Positions 61,778-64,000 of a stretch of DNA of 64,000 nt are shown here, piece after piece. The notes under the pieces are model-generated. The model ran no database searches, had not been told where the DNA came from, and was given only the letters and a program-made list of their open reading frames with translations. The stretch comes from Staphylococcus borealis (GTDB lineage: Bacteria; Bacillota; Bacilli; Staphylococcales; Staphylococcaceae): contig NZ_CUEE01000006.1 in NCBI RefSeq assembly GCF_001224225.1, forward strand, positions 120,012-184,011, given 5' to 3'. How positions within the stretch are numbered: the first letter of the stretch is position 1; the number at the start of each line of letters is the position of its first letter. A program made the position numbers and the translations under genes.

Positions 61778-63135
61778 ATTACTTCCATCCTTTCAGATAT
61801 TATTAAGTGTGATTGTTCAACGATATTGAGTGGACTATTTTTAAAGTAGATACCTTGTAATTGTTTAGTTTGAGTTATTGTAATGTCATTAATCAAAGGT
61901 GCTATGGTTTCTAATGTCAATTTATCTTTGATTATATGACGGATTGTTTCGGTAATTTGTTTATGTGAATAATTAGAGTAACGTTCTTCTCTTTCAAAGC
62001 CAGCAGATAAACGTTTAAACGTTTCGATATCAATTTGATTTTGTGCCAGTTTTTCGATGAGTTGTTCTTGTGTTAAATGTGATTGTCTGTGTTTCATTTG
62101 TTGGTGTTTTAGAGCTTTTAGTATTGTCTTATTTAATTTGTCATGAAATGACGGATTATCACAATATGCTTTACAAGTGTTGAGGACCTCTGTTTCAATC
62201 ATTTGCGCATTGATACCTTTAAATGGACACGTATGATAGGCTTCATTCATATTCTTAGGACAAACATAGTAACGTAGGGAGTGTTTCTCTTTTTTTATCG
62301 TTAAGTTTGTTAATGTTGATTGACAGTAAGGACATTTGATTCGTCGCTTTAGCTTATTTCTAGAATTGGATCGATTGTGTTGCTTATGAATACGACGCTC
62401 TTGTGCTTCTTCAAACATATCAACATCAATAATAGGCGGAACGATATCATTAAATGTGCCATATTTATTAATGACACGACCGCAATAGTTAGGATTCAAG
62501 AGAATATTTCTAACTTGATAGGGCTTACGAGGAATAAGCTTAGGATGGTTATCTAAATGTTGGGAAATCTTTTTGTAGCCTAGACCGTGTAAGTACCAGC
62601 GATAAACTGCTTTGACTGTATAGGCTTCTTCTTCATGTACAACAAAATGACCTTGTCTATAACGATACCCAAAAGGTGCATGAGTTGTGATTAGCTTACC
62701 TTGTTTGGCTTTTTCTCTTGTCCCATTTCGTGTCTGTTCACTGATATTATTAGACTCCATTTCAGCTAGACTCATGAGTATGTTTAAGCGAAAGCAATCA
62801 AACTTTTAAGACAAATCAAAATATCCATCGTTAACACTGATGATTGTGACGTGATGCTTTTTACAAATTTCAAAGAATTGTATGGCATTTTTCAAATTAC
62901 GATGGAGCCGATTTAAGCGATAGCAACATAATACTTTACATTTTCCAGATGTAATCATTTCTACCATTTTTTGATAACCCGAATGTTTTGTATGTCGACC
63001 TGTTTTCTTATCATCATAAAATGTTACATTGGACCATCCATATTGCTTAGCAGTGTCTATAATGAGGGATTTCTGAGTCGCTAAGCTTTGTTGTTTGAGT
63101 GTACTTTGACGTACATAAGCAATAACTTCTTCCAT
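61774..63135 (-). pseudogene. ccrA: ccrA with one in-frame premature stop
   Basis: CcrA is the partner serine recombinase. The frame starts at 63135 (MEEVIAYVRQSTLKQQ, GGAGGTG upstream) and runs to TAA at 62808-62806. It then continues in the same frame through KFDCFRLNILMSLAEMESNN to the normal end at 61774. Full length would be 453 codons, close to the family's about 449. The zinc ribbon (CPYCQSTLTN ... YYVCPKNM) and coiled coil are intact. The stop falls inside the catalytic domain (codon 110), so the product is a short fragment; restart at ATG 62775 would lack the active serine. Confidence 0.9.
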
Positions 63136-63389
63136 GTTATACACCTCCAAAAAGATAATATATATTTGTGAGTAAATTCAAATAAAGGTCCAACGTGCTT
63201 CTAACACGTTGGACCGCAATGATTAATAATCATGATTTTATTTTTCAATAAAGTAATTAGTTAGTGATGTAATAAGTTTATATTTCAAATATGAATTATT
63301 TAATAAATATTGTAAAATTTCATTAAGTTATTTATGATAAATATAAATTAAAACGTTATTTTTATTTTATAGTGAAAGGATTAATAATA
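63136..63389. other. Divergent region between ccrA and the monooxygenase gene
   Basis: This 250-bp AT-rich gap holds a perfect 11-bp stem GGTCCAACGTG/CACGTTGGACC (63187-63197, 63205-63215) with a 7-nt loop, suited to termination or regulation. It also has TTATTTATGATA (63328-63339), a 12-base match to the complement of a typical SCC att core. No gene is seen. Confidence 0.5.
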
Positions 63390-64000
63390 ATGAAACACAT
63401 GCATTTATCTGTTTTAGCTTATAGTACAGGTCTACATCCTGCCTCTTGGAGACTACCACATTCATATGTTGAAGAAGTTGGAGATATTGATTTTCAAATT
63501 AAGTTAGCGAAATTAGCCGAAAAAGGTAAACTGGATGCATTCTTCTTAGGTGATGGTCAATATATTTCTGGAGAAGAAACAGGACATATTTCTTATTATT
63601 TTGAACCACTAACGGCGCTTGCTGCCATTTCACGTGAAACACATTCAATTGGTTTGATAGGTACCATGTCTTCTTCTTTTTATGAACCTTATCTTGCAGC
63701 ACGTATGCTTTCAAGTTTACATCAAATATCTCATGGGCGTATTGGGGCAAATATTGTAACATCTCAATTTGATTTAGAAGCACAAAACTACTCGATGCAA
63801 GCTTTACCACATCTTGAAAAACGTTATGAACGAGCAGATGAGTTTATTAATGTAATGAAAAAATTATGGGAATCATTTACTGTAGAGGCTATCGTTAATC
63901 ACAAAAACTCAGGAATTGGTTTAAATCATCAGTATATTCATCCACTTCATTATCAAGGAAAGTATTTTCAAGTTGCCGGAGCTATTAACATTCCAACACC
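63390..64000 (+). CDS. NtaA/SnaA/DszA-type FMN-dependent monooxygenase (partial, runs off the window)
   Basis: Direct translation from ATG 63390 (GAAAGGA 9 nt upstream) gives 203 codons without a stop to the edge. It begins MKHMHLSVLAYSTGLHPASW and has LAEKGKLDAFFLGDGQY, EPLTALAAISRETHSIGLIG and SSFYEPYLAARMLSSLH. It then shows HGRIGANIVTS, YERADEFINVMKKLW and, at the edge, AGAINIPTP. These are hallmarks of the two-component luciferase-like monooxygenases of the nitrilotriacetate/pristinamycin synthase A group. They need a separate flavin reductase. The substrate is unknown. The 3' end is outside the window. Confidence 0.88.
   Translation, partial: MKHMHLSVLAYSTGLHPASWRLPHSYVEEVGDIDFQIKLAKLAEKGKLDAFFLGDGQYISGEETGHISYYFEPLTALAAISRETHSIGLIGTMSSSFYEPYLAARMLSSLHQISHGRIGANIVTSQFDLEAQNYSMQALPHLEKRYERADEFINVMKKLWESFTVEAIVNHKNSGIGLNHQYIHPLHYQGKYFQVAGAINIPT

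Noticed and set aside
62775..62808. Reading ccrA as two real proteins or as programmed read-through
   Set aside because: The downstream frame continues in phase without its own ribosome site, and the first part is a truncated catalytic domain. A nonsense mutation is simpler.
63328..63339. TTATTTATGATA as a possible right attachment site of the SCC element
   Set aside because: Only 12 bases match the complement of a typical core; the CGCTTC that should follow is replaced by AATATA, and a match this AT-rich can arise by chance.

Overview
The window is about 64 kb of low-GC Firmicutes chromosome around the replication origin. Gene content and order (noc-rsmG-mnmG-mnmE-rnpA-rpmH | dnaA-dnaN-yaaA-recF-gyrB-gyrA-nnrD-serS ... 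gdpP-rplI-dnaB-purA-tRNA-walRKHIJ-rlmH) identify a Staphylococcus. Protein sequences resemble S. aureus but differ throughout (for example GyrA has D88, and hutH is missing between nnrD and serS), so I infer a coagulase-negative species. I cannot name the species from sequence alone.

Layout. (1) 1-7.4 kb: an antimicrobial-peptide-type transporter operon (YxeA-like protein, vraD, vraE, vraH), a 260-bp repeat with inverted ends, and a 1217-residue YSIRK/LPXTG wall-anchored adhesin with pilin-type isopeptide domains. (2) 7.4-9.6 kb: an XRE-type membrane regulator and a two-DUF3147/TetR operon with a clear 30-bp operator. (3) 9.7-25.4 kb: the origin region. DnaA boxes lie upstream of dnaA, and a full unwinding region (DnaA boxes, GC block, DnaA-trio, AT-rich stretch) lies between dnaA and dnaN. 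(4) 25.5-37.8 kb: nnrD, T-box-serS, azlCD, SAM-riboswitch-metX, DUF2232-gdpP-rplI, dnaB and purA. (5) 37.8-39.7 kb: tandem structured repeats, a lone zinc-finger-like orphan gene, tRNA-Glu and tRNA-Asp. (6) 40.2-47.1 kb: the walRKHIJ operon, a second DnaA-box cluster, and rlmH (orfX) with the SCC attachment site at its 3' end.

(7) 47.1-64.0 kb is accessory sequence. It holds a frameshifted small gene, an apbE/multidomain flavoprotein/MFS cluster with a Rex/ArcR-like operator, and remnants of a short-chain dehydrogenase and an IS1182-type transposase. Next come speG (spermidine acetyltransferase) and the SCC-type gene row (63-aa protein, DUF1643, DUF960, DUF950). A pseudouridine uptake and catabolism operon (psuK-psuG-psuT, with a CcpA cre site and a palindromic operator) separates that row from the recombinases. 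ccrB carries a foreign C-terminal tail donated by a repeat, and ccrA is broken by one in-frame TAA. A truncated NtaA/SnaA-type monooxygenase gene runs off the right edge. I read this as a decayed, probably immobile SCC-like cassette that gained a pseudouridine operon. No mec gene is present in the window.

The genes form coherent groups: replication initiation and topology (dnaA, dnaN, recF, gyrBA, dnaB, noc), tRNA modification (mnmE, mnmG), cell-wall stress control (walRKHIJ, vraDEH), c-di-AMP turnover (gdpP), methionine supply (SAM riboswitch-metX), and a nutrient and stress cargo (psu, flavoprotein, speG) next to rlmH.
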